Source of the DNA: Serripes groenlandicus
Taxonomy: Eukaryota > Mollusca > Bivalvia > Cardiida > Cardiidae
Direction of reading: 5' to 3'
DNA length: 64,000 nucleotides
Assembly: GCA_031761405.1 (NCBI GenBank)
Contig: JASEVX010000013.1
Location: forward strand, 32,247,035 to 32,311,034
Made by a program: the position numbers and the translations under genes. The notes under the pieces are model-generated. The model was not told the DNA's origin, made no database searches, and was given only the letters and a program-made list of their open reading frames with translations. Shown piece after piece: positions 48,612-59,440 of the stretch (positions are counted from its first letter, which is position 1; every line of letters begins with the position of its first letter).

Positions 48612-50386
48612 AACAAGAGGGCCATGATGGCCCTTGAATCGCTCACCTGATTTTTTATTTTTTTTTTCACTTTAGCTATATAAGCCTCGCCCCCTGGCAG
48701 CCATAGTTTCCGACCAATCAACTTGGCTTGAAGGAATCTGATAGAGGGTCACCCTAGGAAAATTTCTACAAAATTATTTGAACATCGGCCAGATACTTTT
48801 GGAGGAGAAGATTTTTTAAGTTTTCACTATAGCCATATAATGCAAAATAGCCCTGCCTACTGGCGGCCATGTTTTTTGACCAATCAACTTGGCTTGAAGG
48901 AATCTGAAAGTGGGTCATCCAAGGAACATTTCTACAAAATTATTTGAAAATCGGGCCGACACTTTTGGAGAAGAAGATTTTTTAAGTTTGCACTATAGCC
49001 ATATAAGGCAAAATAGCCCCGCCCCCCCACCCCCCTGGCGGCCATGTTTTTCGACCAATCAACATGGCTTGAAGGAATCTGATAGAGGGTCACCCAAGGA
49101 ACATTTCTACAAAATCATTTGAAAATCAGCCTGACACTTTCGGAGGAGAAGATTTTTTAAGTTTTCACTATAGCCATATAAGGCAAAATAGCCCCGCCCC
49201 CCCCTGGCGGCCGTGTTTTTTGACCAATCAACATGGCTTGAAGGAATCTGATAGAGGGTCATCCAAGGAACATTTCTACAACATTATTTGAAAATCTGCC
49301 AACCAGTTTGGGAGAAGAAGAATTTTGAAGTTTTTTTCGTTTCGTTGCCATGGAAACCAGAATTCTGCATGGATCTCTAAAATTTGAAGGAATTCTGGTG
49401 AGGTCATTAAGAGGATGCTCTCTGTGAAGTTTCATCCCAATTGACCCACTGGTTACTGTTACTGAGGAGAAGATGTTGAAGATTTTTTAAGTTTTCACTT
49501 TGGCCATATAAGGCAAAATAGCCCCCGCCCCCTGGCGGCCATGTTTTTCGACCAATCAACATTGCTTGAAGGAATCTGATAGAGGGTCACCCAAGGAACA
49601 TTTCTACAACATTATTTGAAAATCGGCCAGACACTTATGGAGGAGAAGATTTTTTAAGTTTTCACTATAGCCATAAAAGGCAAAATAGCCCCGCCCCCTG
49701 GCGGCCATGTTTTTTGACCAATCAACATGGCTTGAAGGAATCTGATAGAGGATCACCCAAGGAACATTTCTACAAAATTATTTGAAAATCGGCCTGACAC
49801 TTTTGGAGGAGAAGATTTTTTAAGTTTGCACTATAGCCATATAAAGTAAAATAGCCCCGCCCCCCCTGGCGGCCATGTTTTTCGACCAATCAACATGGCT
49901 TGAAAGAATCTGATAGAGGGTCACCCAAGGAACATTTCTACAAAATTATTTGAAAATCGGCCTTACACTTTTGGAGGAGAAGATTTTTTAAGTTTTCACT
50001 ATAGCCATATAAGGCAAAATAGCCCCGCCCCCCCTGGCGGCCATGTTTTTCGACCAATCAACACGGCTTGAAGGAATCTGATAGAGGGTCATCCAAGGAA
50101 CATTTCTACAAAATTATTTGAAAATCTGCCAACCAATTTGGGAGAAGAAGAATTTTGAAGTTTTTTCGGTTTCGTTGCCATGGAAACCAGAATTTTGCAT
50201 GGATCCCAAAAATTTGAAGGAATTCTGGTGAGGTCATTGAGAGGATGCTTTCTGTGAAGTTTCATCCAAATTGACCCACTGGTTACTGAGGAGAAGAAGT
50301 TGACGCACGACGGACGACGCACGACGGACGCCGGACAAAAGGCGATCACAATAACTCACCTTGAGCAAAGCTCAGGTGAGCTAAAA
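48612..50386 (+). mobile_element. Helentron/pearl-like element, GGTGAGCTAAAA family, long copy
   Basis: AACAAGAGGGCCATGATGGC to CTTGAGCAAAGCTCAGGTG then AGCTAAAA. 5' CGCTCACCTGA is complementary to 3' TCAGGTGAG. About nine core units of roughly 167 bp with CTGGCGGCCATGTTTTTCG. A unit boundary at 49460-49480 (GAGGAGAAGATGTTGAAGA) shows that the 3' segment of a shorter copy has been repeated inside. Confidence 0.82.
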
Positions 50387-50393
50387 ATCAGTT

Positions 50394-50523
50394 GACCAGC
50401 AATTTCTCCTTTTGTCATCATGTTTTCCATTATTGTACCTTCATTTAAAGGGAATTTCTAAAATATTTCGGGTACGTTTTTAAAGTTGCTGCTGCAGAGT
50501 TGTCGTATGTGGGAAAGGGTTAA
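50394..50523 (+). mobile_element. TTAA MITE, end B half
   Basis: GCAATTTCTCCTTTTGTCATC to TATGTGGGAAAGGGTTAA. Confidence 0.72.
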
Positions 50524-50754
50524 GCATGCATTTAGGTTGTCAGGGTAATGGCTAGGATGTTATAAACGCCATCCTTAAGGTATAATTAAGATACAAAATT
50601 CTATTCCGGCATCGTGACATGCCAAATTATTTTGATTATTGACAATTTTTTTCAACAAAGTTTCAGCTATCTTAAACATACGATTGGAGAAAATGAGAAA
50701 AATTGAAAACAATTCAGCAGTGAGATGACAGAGCCTTCAAAATAATTCAACATG
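50524..50754. other. Intron sequence, no gene seen
   Basis: No frame or repeat recognised. Confidence 0.4.
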
Positions 50755-50883
50755 GTAAGGGTTAATTAATTAATATTGAATAGAGTTTAAAACAATTCCT
50801 CCTCTTTGCCACAATGTTTTCGAAAGATGTCTGATGCAGAGGCATTTGAAAGCGCATATAGGCTTTATGTGGGAGTGTGTTAA
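50755..50883 (-). mobile_element. TTAA MITE, end A half
   Basis: CTCCTCTTTGCCACAATGTTTTC, ATGTCTGATGCAGAGGC and TATGTGGGAGTGTGTTAA. Confidence 0.65.
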
Positions 50884-50924
50884 ATAGAGACACAATGTTG
50901 AATTATTGTTTTGTTGTATTTTCC

Positions 50925-51050
50925 TGTACATAACAGTATTTCAGTTATATCATGGAAACAGTACCCTTATCACAGATCTTTAGGACACTAACCAGAACTA
51001 GGCTAGGATAATATTAGCAATACCCAATGGGATTCCAAAAGCATAATCAC
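50925..51050 (-). mobile_element. Type 2 SINE fragment
   Basis: TATTTCAGTTATATCATGG, GATCTTTAGGACACTAACC, GAACTAGGCTAGGATAAT keep the order of the better copy at 59852. Confidence 0.45.
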
Positions 51051-51104
51051 ATAATACCTGGAATGCCCAGTCTACATCAACATCTTGTCAGATTATACAA
51101 CCCA

Positions 51105-51538
51105 CCCAAAACAAGTGCCTCGTAGATCTTCTGATTACCCCACCAATAATATTTACCTTTCGATTTCCCCACCCACAAAAGATACCTGGTAGATCTTTTG
51201 ATATATAACCCCATCAAAAATAGTTATCTGGTACATCTTCTGATTACTCCACCCTTCATAAATACCTGGTAGATCATCTGATTACTCAATCCACAATAGG
51301 TACCTGGTAGATCTTCTGATTACTCAATCCACAATAGGTACCTGGTGGATCATCTGATTACTCAATCCACAATAGGTACCTGGTAGATCATCTGATTACT
51401 CAATCCACAATAGATACCAGGCAGATCTTCTGATTACTCCACCAATAAATATTTACCTCAGGCAGATCATCTGATTTAAACTCAACCAATATAAATTAAC
51501 CTGGCAGATTTTCTGAATTCCCCACCCACAACATTTAC
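51105..51538 (-). repeat. Minisatellite of 5' splice-site units next to exon 1
   Basis: In transcript orientation about ten to eleven units of 38-43 bp follow the exon end directly. A typical unit reads GTACCTATTGTGGATTGAGT, then AATCAGAAGATCTACCAG, and the next unit again begins GTA. Most boundaries are CCAG|GTA, the same sequence as the exon's own donor (CTACCAG|GTAAAT). Units in the middle (51250-51420) are nearly identical and the outer ones diverged. Confidence 0.85.
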
Positions 51539-51651
51539 CTGGTAGATCCAACTCCCCACCAGTGATAGTATTTACTGTAGGTTGAGGCTTGTCTGACCCC
51601 GTGTTCGACTCTTTCTGTGTGAGATCGTCGGAATTAGAATTGCTACGAAAT
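51539..51651 (-). CDS. OXR1: OXR1/NCOA7-like gene, first exon visible in the window
   Basis: 113 nt. Acceptor TTTCATTCCAG at 51652, donor CTACCAG|GTAAAT. One leading base belongs to a split codon. It then encodes FRSNSNSDDLTQKESNTGSD and a continuation ending TGGELDLP, and the last base makes GAG with exon 2. Polar and Ser/Asn/Asp-rich, likely disordered. Membership rests on strand, splice signals and phase, since the family is not conserved this far N-terminal. An alternative donor ACTG|GTGGGG at 51559 is also in phase but weaker. Earlier exons, start codon and promoter lie beyond the right edge or were not recognised. Confidence 0.65.
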
Positions 51652-51654
51652 CTG

Positions 51655-52146
51655 GAATGAAACAGGAGATAATTTGTAAAACATTATATGCCCCAACTTT
51701 TAGTGTTCAAGGTCACTGTGACCTTGACCTTTCAAAGGATGACCTTAAAATCAATCAAGTTCATTTACTGAGCATACCTAACCTCCCTGCCAAGTTTGAG
51801 TACTGTAAGTCAAAGCAACATTCAGTTACCAATCTGACAACATTTGATTAACCCTTTCCCTCATACGACAATTCTGCAGCAGACGACTTTGAACATATTT
51901 TGTTAAAACATAGGAAATCTCCATAATTTAATGGATAACCTATGACAAAAAGTGGAAAACATTGTGGCAAAAGGAGAAATTGCACGTTTTGTAATTTCTT
52001 CTTTTGTCACTATGTTTTCAAAAAGCTGTCTGCTGCAGAGGCGTCAGAAAGCGTCTATATGAGGGAAAGGGTTAACAGACGGACACACCTATTGGCATGT
52101 GTAAAATCAAGCAATATATCCCATGTTCTGTGCAGGGGGGGCATAT
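51655..52146 (+). mobile_element. Helentron/pearl-like element, GGTCAAGGTCACAGTG family, holding a MITE
   Basis: TTTGTAAAACATTATATGCCC and TGTGACCTTGACCTTTC on the left; CAGACGGACACACC and GTGCAGGGGGGGCATA on the right. A MITE lies between at 51848-52075. One core unit. Confidence 0.65.
51848..52075 (-). mobile_element. TTAA MITE, near-complete
   Basis: TTAA on both sides, TIRs CCCTTTCCCTCATA/TATGAGGGAAAGGG. The right hairpin arm has a short deletion (GCACGTTTTGTAATTTC). Confidence 0.9.
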
Positions 52147-53110
52147 AGAAAGTAATCAAAGCGCTGAAAGCGCTGATGGTATAGGGGCATATGTAAGTTG
52201 AAAACATATGGCATAGATCATATGGACAAACATTGTTGAAACAATGAAACAATGACCTTTAAACAAACCAAACCAAAAATGTTTGAAGCAACACATATTG
52301 CCTGCCAATAACATATACCTCATTTGTCAAAGTTTTACCCTTTTCTTGTATAAACAAAATATCGAAGGACAAAAGATTGACAAAAAAACCCGAGCAGCTA
52401 CCCTTAATTAAAATATTTCTAGTTCAGAAATCACTAAAGATCCACAATGTATGTTGTAATCATGCTGATAAATGAAAGACAATCGAAAGCATGATAGAGT
52501 TATGTTTCTTTTGCATTGCACAATTGCAGCTCTGAGTTTCCTATACACCAAGTCTTAAATTGATATATTGGACATATATTGAGACAATAACCGAAGAAAT
52601 GAAAAAATTGAGTTTACACCTAAAAAACAGATTAGATTTGACGAAGTACAAAGCTTGGGGAAGCACTCATTAACGAAAAAGGGAATTTCACGGAACGCAT
52701 GTGTTGCATGCGAAAGTCATATAATAAGTGAGAACATGGAAAGACAAAAATATACACACTCCAAACGCAGCATGCTAAATTTATTGTAATGGTGCACTGC
52801 AAATCTGTAGGTCATAAGTTACCTACAAACCAAGTTTGAAATTGATACAATGAAAATTAATTGAGACAATCGCTGAACTAAATAAGGAAAAATGGAGATA
52901 ACTGAAAAAACAGACCAGAGTTATGTACCTAGTACTTTGCCGTTCTCCTGATCACACAGGTATAATTGTGACCACTTTGAAATAAATCTGCCATACAGAA
53001 ACAACGTGTTAACCAATACATGCAATCCATGACGGACGGACGAATGCACATTCAGGCAGACAGCCGGCCGTACGCCGGATTATACCTCCAAGCTTTACAG
53101 ACAGAGACAA
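52147..53110 (+). repeat. Probable degraded Helentron/pearl-like element
   Basis: Two diverged units share ATACACCAAGTCTTAAATTG / ACAAACCAAGTTTGAAATTG and GAGACAAT followed by AAATGAAAAAATT-type strings. A GACGGACGGACG run and GCCGGATTATACCTCC come last (53028-53095). The 5' end could not be fixed. Confidence 0.45.
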
Positions 53111-53564
53111 CTCATAAAGTATTGATTACAGAAGACTGGTTCGATGCGTCAAAACACGTCAGCTTAGATTATGGTATTTGTAAAGTATTTGCAATTTAAT
53201 TGTATCTCCGAAACGGGACCGGACCGTCAAGGTTAATTTTCAAAAACCTATTTAGACTACATTTCTAGTTTATTTGTCAACAGATACATCTAGGACTATA
53301 TTACACGTTGATGAACGTTGAGTCTTCAATTAACGCAAATGCATATACATTATAATTTTAGTCCCAAAATCGCTAGAAGCGCCTCAATTATAAAATAAAT
53401 AATGACCTTGCGGTTATAACTCGGATGTGTTGACAATTTCGGCCAAATTTCTTTCCGACGTTTGACAAAAGTCAATGCGACATGCGTCATTCGTCTTTCA
53501 CCAATGGGCTAAGTCTATGTGGAAACGCAGCCAGTTGCTTAAGAAGATTGTTGTGAGGAGTGCT
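53111..53564. other. Intron or upstream sequence, unidentified
   Basis: 53440-53500 repeats, inverted, a segment of 17695-17740 (CGTTTGACAAAAGTCAATGC). I saw no exon with splice sites that extends the host gene here. Confidence 0.4.
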
Positions 53565-53660
53565 GGTTTGAGAAAACCAGGAAATACATTTGTAGGTGAA
53601 CTGGCCGCCGTGATATGACTGAATAAATGTTAAAAACGGCGTTAAACCCCAATCAATCAA
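53565..53660 (+). mobile_element. SINE 3' end
   Basis: GGCCGCCGTGATATGACTG, AACGGCGTTAAACCCCAATC and a CAATCAATCAAT tail; opposite orientation to most SINEs here. Confidence 0.75.
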
Positions 53661-54123
53661 TGTTGAAATTAACTTATCTATAATTTATAGATTTAATTTC
53701 TATTTCCTAGTAGGGTCTACATACAGCGACACATGAGAATATTCAACACAAAACGTGACCTGTTTTACCAACAATTCCCCAGTAGCGGTGAGACCGTTTG
53801 TAACATTATTTCATGGCATGTATACACAGTAGGACCTCTGTCTTTGGACGAATTATGTTGTAACAAGTTTGTTTACAGTATTCCTTAACCTTGACCACAT
53901 AGACTAAATATACAGCAAACAACATTGAACTAAGGCATAACTATTGACCTGAATTAATAAAAGTATGATTTTGAATATAGTGATGAAAACATTGTGGAAA
54001 AAGACAAACTTGTTGATTATCATTCATCTGTTAAGGTTAGTCAAATGTGTCTAAAAGGGGCAAAGGTTAAAATTATAACTGTAGACAAATGTTTTCGTTA
54101 TCTAGGTTATAGAAACAAATTGA
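53661..54123. other. No gene seen
   Basis: AT-rich, no matching repeat apart from a weak MITE-like AAACATTGTGGAAAAAGAC near 53986. Confidence 0.4.
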
Positions 54124-54815
54124 TTCATGTTTCAAAGCATTGTTTGAAAAGGAGGAATTGCTCATTGTCAGCAATTGCTCCGTTTGCAAATATACTTTCA
54201 ACATTTGTTTGTAACTAAGTAGCTATAACGGGAACGGTTCAACCCTTTCCCGCTTACAGTCGCTTTTTGACGCATGTGCAGCAGACGGCTGCAGAATTGT
54301 TTATCATGACCCATTTCCTCTTTTTCCACAAAGGTTTCAACTATATATTTTTCCCCTTGATGTAAGGCAAAATTGCTCGTATTATAAATCATTCATCTCT
54401 AGCATGTTATTCAAAATGTGTCCGGAAAGGAGAAAGAGGGAAAGAACGTCCATAGTAAAACGTTTAAATATGAAAAGAATTAATTTGAAACGTGTTTGAA
54501 AGCATTGTGTGAAAAGGAGGAATTGCTCATTGTCAGCAATAGCTCCATTTTCAACAATATTTTTAAATATTCGAACTGTTATAGTATCACGGAAAGGGTT
54601 CCGCTTCCATGGGGAGGATGTAACCAATTTCCGCCTACAGACGCTTACAGACGTATGTGCAGCAGACGACAATCGAAAACATTGTGACAAAAGGGGAAAT
54701 TGCTTTTCGTAGGCAATTTCTACTTTTGCCACAATGGTTTCAACTCCTTTCAATAATTTTATTTACAGTGCTTTGCACATTTCTCTATAAGTCGACTGTT
54801 GTAAACTAATGGGGT
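54124..54815. mobile_element. Cluster of four diverged TTAA MITE pieces
   Basis: Pieces at about 54124-54215, 54238-54345, 54484-54600 and 54619-54815. The first and third share an unusual hairpin GGAATTGCTCATTGTCAGCA and stem from a local duplication. The fourth is nearly complete with hairpin GAAATTGCTTTTCGTAGGC. Confidence 0.65.
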
Positions 54816-55165
54816 TACAGAACGGTCGACGTTACCTCACACTATACTGACATTGAGGTCAACCATAGTTCAGAGTGTGTTTCATTCATAGAAACTATTT
54901 TGTCTCATAAATTTATGCAAGCGGAGGGTTTCGTGATTCGGTCGAACCAATGAAATCGTTGAAAAGGCAGATTATAACCAATCAAAACTCGATTTTGGTG
55001 TAGGTATACACATGTTGACTGTGGTTGCAGCTTTAATCCGACTTTTCGAAAGCAGCTTCGCTATGGGATAGTGGCGAAACGCCCCTATCCCAAAAACCAT
55101 CTTAAATTAGTTAAAATTCATCTGTATTATATAAAAGAAAGGTTCAACCAGGGACATTAGTCTGA
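54816..55165. other. No gene seen
   Basis: More GC-balanced than its surroundings, with ATTCGGTCGAACCAATGAAA and a TATCCC palindrome-like pair (GGGATAG ... CTATCCC, 55056-55090). No frame longer than 60 codons. Confidence 0.4.
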
Positions 55166-55169
55166 TGAC

Positions 55170-55590
55170 TCACAGAAAACATTGTGTGAAAAGGAGAGAT
55201 TGCTCATGATGAGTAATTTATCCTTTTGCCACAATGTTTTCTGAACACTATATAATTATATTCAGTAAATATGTATACTTGAAATCATAAGAGATTTTCC
55301 ATCTAGGCATGATGTTTAACCCTTTCCCTCATACGACAATTCTGCAGCAGATGACTTTTAATGTATTTTGTCAAAAAATAGAAAATCTCCATAATTGAAT
55401 GGATAACCTATGACAAAAAGTGGAAAACATTGTGGCAAAAAGAGAAATTGCACATTCTGTGCAATTTCTCCTTCTGTCACTATGTTTTCAAAAAGCCGTC
55501 TGCTGCAGAGGCGTCAGAAAGCGTCTATATGTGGGAAAGGGTTAAGAGTTGTCTACTGCACGTTTGTTGTATGTGTGGGAAAGGGTTGAT
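55170..55590 (+). mobile_element. Older TTAA MITE carrying a younger inverted copy
   Basis: Outer left part to 55315 with GAGATTGCTCATGATGAGTA and GAGATTTTCCATCTAGGCAT; outer right part from 55546 (GAGTTGTCTACTGCACG ... GTGTGGGAAAGGGTTG). Confidence 0.75.
55316..55545 (-). mobile_element. TTAA MITE, near-complete, inside another copy
   Basis: TTAA on both sides; hairpin GAAATTGCACATTCTGTGC of the GCAC/GTGC type. Confidence 0.92.
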
Positions 55591-55797
55591 AATGAGAATT
55601 AATTAAATCTATATTCCATATCTTATTCAATGCTGGTTTTTTTTAGAGTTTATTACCGTTTAGATGATATATATGATACTAGATAGTCATCTGCTATAGA
55701 CGTATCAGAGATTAAAAGTGAAATATCTTGAAACCTGGATAATATATTTAAATACAGAGTTAAAAACAATGTGTGGTAAGGAGCATTTTTTCCTTTT

Positions 55798-57478
55798 CGA
55801 ATGAATGAATGTATATTGTTTTATGGCGCATCAACAGCTAAGGTCATTTAGCGCGCAATTAAATTTAATTATTCATGATCCCTGGGTACACAAACCAGTA
55901 CTACGTACCCCTGTGAAATGAATAATTACTGTTCATGAACAGTTCTTGTATAATTCATGCAAAGTTCAGGTACCTGGTTCATGGGATGTATATGAAGATA
56001 AAATGGCACAAATTCTTAAAAAGTTCTTAAATATGTAGTTCATGAACAGGTCATGAACAGTTCATGACACATTCAGGAAACATTGTCATTAAAAAGTTCA
56101 TGAATTGTTCAAGAACTGAAAATTCATGAAACATTCTTGATTTTCTTTTTAAACATGAACTGTTCAAGAACTTTTTCCAGTGCAAATTCATTGTGCCATT
56201 TTCTCTTCATGGATTGTTCATGAACAGTTCAAGAACTATCACTCATGAACAGTTCCAGAACTACAGTTCATGAACAGTTCAAGAACAGTTCAAGAACTAC
56301 CGTTTATGAACAGTTCATGTTGAATTGGGTGGTAACCAGTGTATGAAATAGTCTGGGTGGACCTAAGAACCAGATGTTGTACAGAAGAGAATACAGAAAG
56401 CCTGTGCAGATTATGTACAGAAAATATTCTGGTTCATTGAAACATAGTTGAACCAGTAATCTATAAAAATATTTGTTATATGAAGACAATTGGCTTCTTT
56501 CACATGTGGCAATGTGATACTTAAATAAATCACCAATATAAACATATTGTTTATGACATAGCACAATACAATTTGCTAATTTAATAAACAATTAAATGTA
56601 AAATTTAAGACATTTACCAAATGTGCCCATCAAGTTGTTCATAAGAAATAAGAAAAAACTTCTCTGTGCCTTTGAAACACAACATATTTCTCCCACCAAA
56701 AAACGTAAAGGAAGTAGTAAACATTACTAACTTCTTTTTGAAGAGTTCCTGTGTTTTATGCTTGAGTTAACTCCCTTGGTATATTTCGAATTCAAGTTCA
56801 GTTCCAGTGGTATTTTTGGTTATTCCACTGGTATTGCAGTAACATAGCAGGTAACAAATAAATTTCGCTGGAATTGCATTAATGTTTTTCACTTAGGGCC
56901 TTTACTTTTGACAAGAAGATTTCAAAAGTTTTCACTATAATACATTTATAAGAACTTCTTTGGTTCTAGAAGTGTTCTAGAAGTGTTCTAGAAGTGATCT
57001 ATAAATGTTCTTATGTCTCTATTCAGATTGGTAGTTTAAGAGATTCACATTGAGTTAAAAAGTCATTGTAATTTAATTAAATATCATTTTAAAATCAGTG
57101 ATATATTTATATTAAACTTACTATTCAAGAACAGAATAAGAACTTATAGGGTTCATTAAAAGTACTTGAATTACACTTGACAGATGTTTATGAACTTGTT
57201 AAGAGTTTGCCATGTTCTTCTTCAGTTCTTGAACAGTTCACGAACAAGTTGGTCTTACTGTTCATGAACTAAAGTTCTTGAACTGCGATTATAAGAACTA
57301 TTTAATGGCAGTTCATGAAAAGTTCATAATTTCAAGAACAACATTTCACAGGGGTAGGCTAGAAAATGTGCCTTGCCCAAGGGCACTCCACCATGACCGT
57401 AGTGCCGTGACTGGGGATCGAACCCGGGACACCCGGTTTCAAAATCCCGGACGCTAACCACTCGACCACAGCGGATTC
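55798..57478 (-). mobile_element. Type 2 SINE split by a foldback-like transposon
   Basis: 3' part to CAGTACTACG (55905) and 5' part from GGCTAGAAAATGTGCCTTG (57357). On the minus strand the head gives GTGGTCGAGTGGTTAGCG (A box) and GGGTTCGATCCCC (B box), so the tRNA ancestor was probably Ser- or Leu-like. Confidence 0.8.
55908..57354. mobile_element. DNA transposon with TTCATGAA-rich ends, 1447 bp
   Basis: Terminal CCCCTGTGAAAT/ATTTCACAGGGG (12 bp) with TA on both sides (55906-55907, 57355-57356). The outer 400 bases at the left and 220 at the right are packed with GTTCATGAAC, GTTCAAGAAC and GTTCTTGAAC. Such ends resemble foldback elements. The AT-rich middle has no transposase; a 95-codon minus-strand frame at 56304-56591 shows no domain. 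Confidence 0.78.
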
Positions 57479-57562
57479 CGTTTTTCCTTTTCGAACAATG
57501 ATTTAAAAACTTCCCAGCTGCACAGGTATTATAGCCTAGGAAAGGGTAAGGTGGTATAAGGT

Positions 57563-57760
57563 TTAATCTTTTCCCACATACAATCAATCTGCAGAAGACT
57601 ACTTTGAAAGCATCTTAGGGAAAAACAAGGACAATTTCTATAAACAAAAGCATTACTATTGAGTACAGTTGGAAAACATTGTGGCAAAAAGAAAAATAGA
57701 TTTTTTTCAAAATGAGTCTGCTGCAGATGCGTTAAAATGCGTCTGCAAGTGGGAAAGGGT
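57563..57760 (-). mobile_element. TTAA MITE, hairpin lost
   Basis: AATCTTTTCCCACATACAATC to AAGTGGGAAAGGGTTGG. Confidence 0.68.
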
Positions 57761-57839
57761 TGGATGTCTCCGATATTAATGTCCCGAAAAGACTTAAAGC
57801 TGACTCCTGGTAATCCCCGATACACAGAAGAAATTTCCA

Positions 57840-58106
57840 TAAACCCTTTTCCTCGTGCTTACACTTTTTGATGCATATCCAGCAGGCAACTTTAGATCTG
57901 AAAACATTGTGGCTATAAACTTTGGTTATATTACACGATTAAGGTTATATCATTCAAAATGAGCACTAAATTTCTCCTTTTGCCAGAAAAATTATTCAAT
58001 GATTCAATAGATAAATTATAATACTAAGAAATCTTTCCATATTTGTGCATGGGTTTTTTCTAAGTCATCTATAGCTATTGCAGATTCACTGTATGCGGGA
58101 AAGTGA
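57840..58106 (+). mobile_element. TTAA MITE, enlarged and diverged
   Basis: AAACCCTTTTCCTCGTGC to TATGCGGGAAAGTGATAA. Extra sequence lies in the hairpin loop (ATTACACGATTAAGG). Confidence 0.6.
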
Positions 58107-58458
58107 TAAAAACACAATAAAACCTTGACAGGAATAAAAGCCTTCCGATATAAGCAGCCTGCGCATGTGCTTGTACATAGTTTGATCAGGGTCATGGACC
58201 ACAGTCACTATTGGTCAAGTGAAGTCAATGAATATTGATGGCATACATAAATATATCTGCAAGTGAGTTGAAACACTGGTCAGATCGTAATTATCAAAGT
58301 GAGAGTTGATCCCAAACGTCACAGTTCTTCGGCAAATGTGAAATGACCCATTTTTAAATGTCAAACCTATTTTGGAAACTGAATGGTTATTTTTCTTCTG
58401 TTTGTAATTTATGGCTTGTGGTTTTGTTTCCAGAGCAATATTTAATTAACCACTTCCC
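58107..58458. other. No gene seen
   Basis: No repeat or coding signal recognised. Confidence 0.4.
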
Positions 58459-58654
58459 TTAACCCATTACTTCACACAGACGACATTTGACGCCTGCTGT
58501 TGCAGACGACTTTTGAAAACATTGCAATAAAAGGTGAAATTGCTCAAAACTCTTTATCAATATCATTTTATCAATTTTCTAGATTGTTGAAATTTTTCGT
58601 CTGATGATTGTAAAGCAGACGACATATGAAAAGCCATGTGAAGTAATGGGTTAA
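58459..58654 (+). mobile_element. TTAA MITE, variant subfamily with CCCATTACTTCACA ends
   Basis: TTAACCCATTACTTCACA and TGTGAAGTAATGGGTTAA are perfect 18-bp inverted ends including TTAA. The interior keeps GCAGACGACTTTTGAAAAC and GTGAAATTGCTC of the main family, but the outer TIR differs. Confidence 0.82.
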
Positions 58655-58664
58655 CGATGTTGAA

Positions 58665-58850
58665 ATGATCCATTCCCGCATACACAAATTATGAGCAATT
58701 TCTCCTAATTTGCCACACTTGTGTTTTAAAAAAATGTCTGCTGCAGAGGTTGACATCAAAATCATTTAAATGCAAATGTAAGCGGACAACTTTTGAAAAC
58801 ATTGAGTGAAAAGGTGAAATTGCTCTATGATGTTTTTCAACTTTGCAATT
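58665..58850. mobile_element. TTAA MITE fragments
   Basis: CCATTCCCGCATACACAAATT, GTCTGCTGCAGAGGTTG, then a second GGACAACTTTTGAAAACATTG with GAAATTGCTCTATG. Confidence 0.5.
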
Positions 58851-58966
58851 CATAACATTTCAAACCAGGTAAAAAGTCAGATTTCATACTGTTCAATGAG
58901 TGTCGATCTGCCTTAAAGTAGCACGAAACCAGAATTTAATCCCTGCTCAGGTCATACCAAAAACTT

Positions 58967-59179
58967 ACCCCTTTCCCACATACAACAAATCCGCAGCAGA
59001 CGACTTTGAAAATCTCTAGATATGATGGTGATAATACTGAAAAAAGGTTGAAAACAGTGTGGCAAAAGGAGAAATTGCTTGTTTAGAGCAATTTCTCTTT
59101 TAATTGTCATAACGTTTTCAAAAGTCATCTGCTGCATGCAGAAGCATCAAAATGCATCTATAGGTGGGAAAGACTTATA
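58967..59179 (-). mobile_element. TTAA MITE, near-complete, ends decayed
   Basis: TTACCCCTTTCCCACATAC to GGTGGGAAAGACTTATAA; hairpin GAAATTGCTTGTTTAGAGC. Confidence 0.8.
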
Positions 59180-59233
59180 AACCCTTTCCTACAAACAGTT
59201 TGAAACTGTAACTGTAATGGTTGTATTCCGGTG

Positions 59234-59440
59234 TTAACCGGTTCCAACATACAAAGGCTTTCCGAGGCCTCTGCAGCTGACCACTTTTGAAAACATATTG
59301 TGGCAATTTTTAAGGAGAAATTGTTCATATTCAATCTTTTTCCAGCATTTATTCCTTCATTCATAGAGGTTTTCTATGTTTTTGCCGAGATATTTTTGAA
59401 GTCGTCTGCTGCAGATTTGTTGTACGTAGGAAAGGGTTAA
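59234..59440 (+). mobile_element. TTAA MITE, hairpin right arm lost
   Basis: TTAACCGGTTCCAACATAC to GTAGGAAAGGGTTAA, with GCCTCTGCAGCTGACCAC. Confidence 0.78.

Noticed and set aside
50089..50349. Minus-strand 86-codon frame repeated at 23224-23574
   Set aside because: Repeats because it lies within the tandem core and 3' end of the same Helentron-like family; no domain and no start context.
53440..53600. Possible first exon or promoter of the OXR1-like gene
   Set aside because: The segment contains a dispersed repeat also found at 17695-17740, and no phase-compatible donor could be joined to the exon at 51651.
56304..56591. 95-codon minus-strand frame
   Set aside because: Lies in the AT-rich middle of the TA-flanked transposon; no domain, Tyr/Phe/Leu-rich composition typical of chance frames in AT-rich DNA.
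57352..57478. Possible tRNA gene on the minus strand (A and B boxes, TTCGATCCCC)
   Set aside because: No pairing acceptor stem, and it continues into a SINE body shared with other copies; it is the SINE head.
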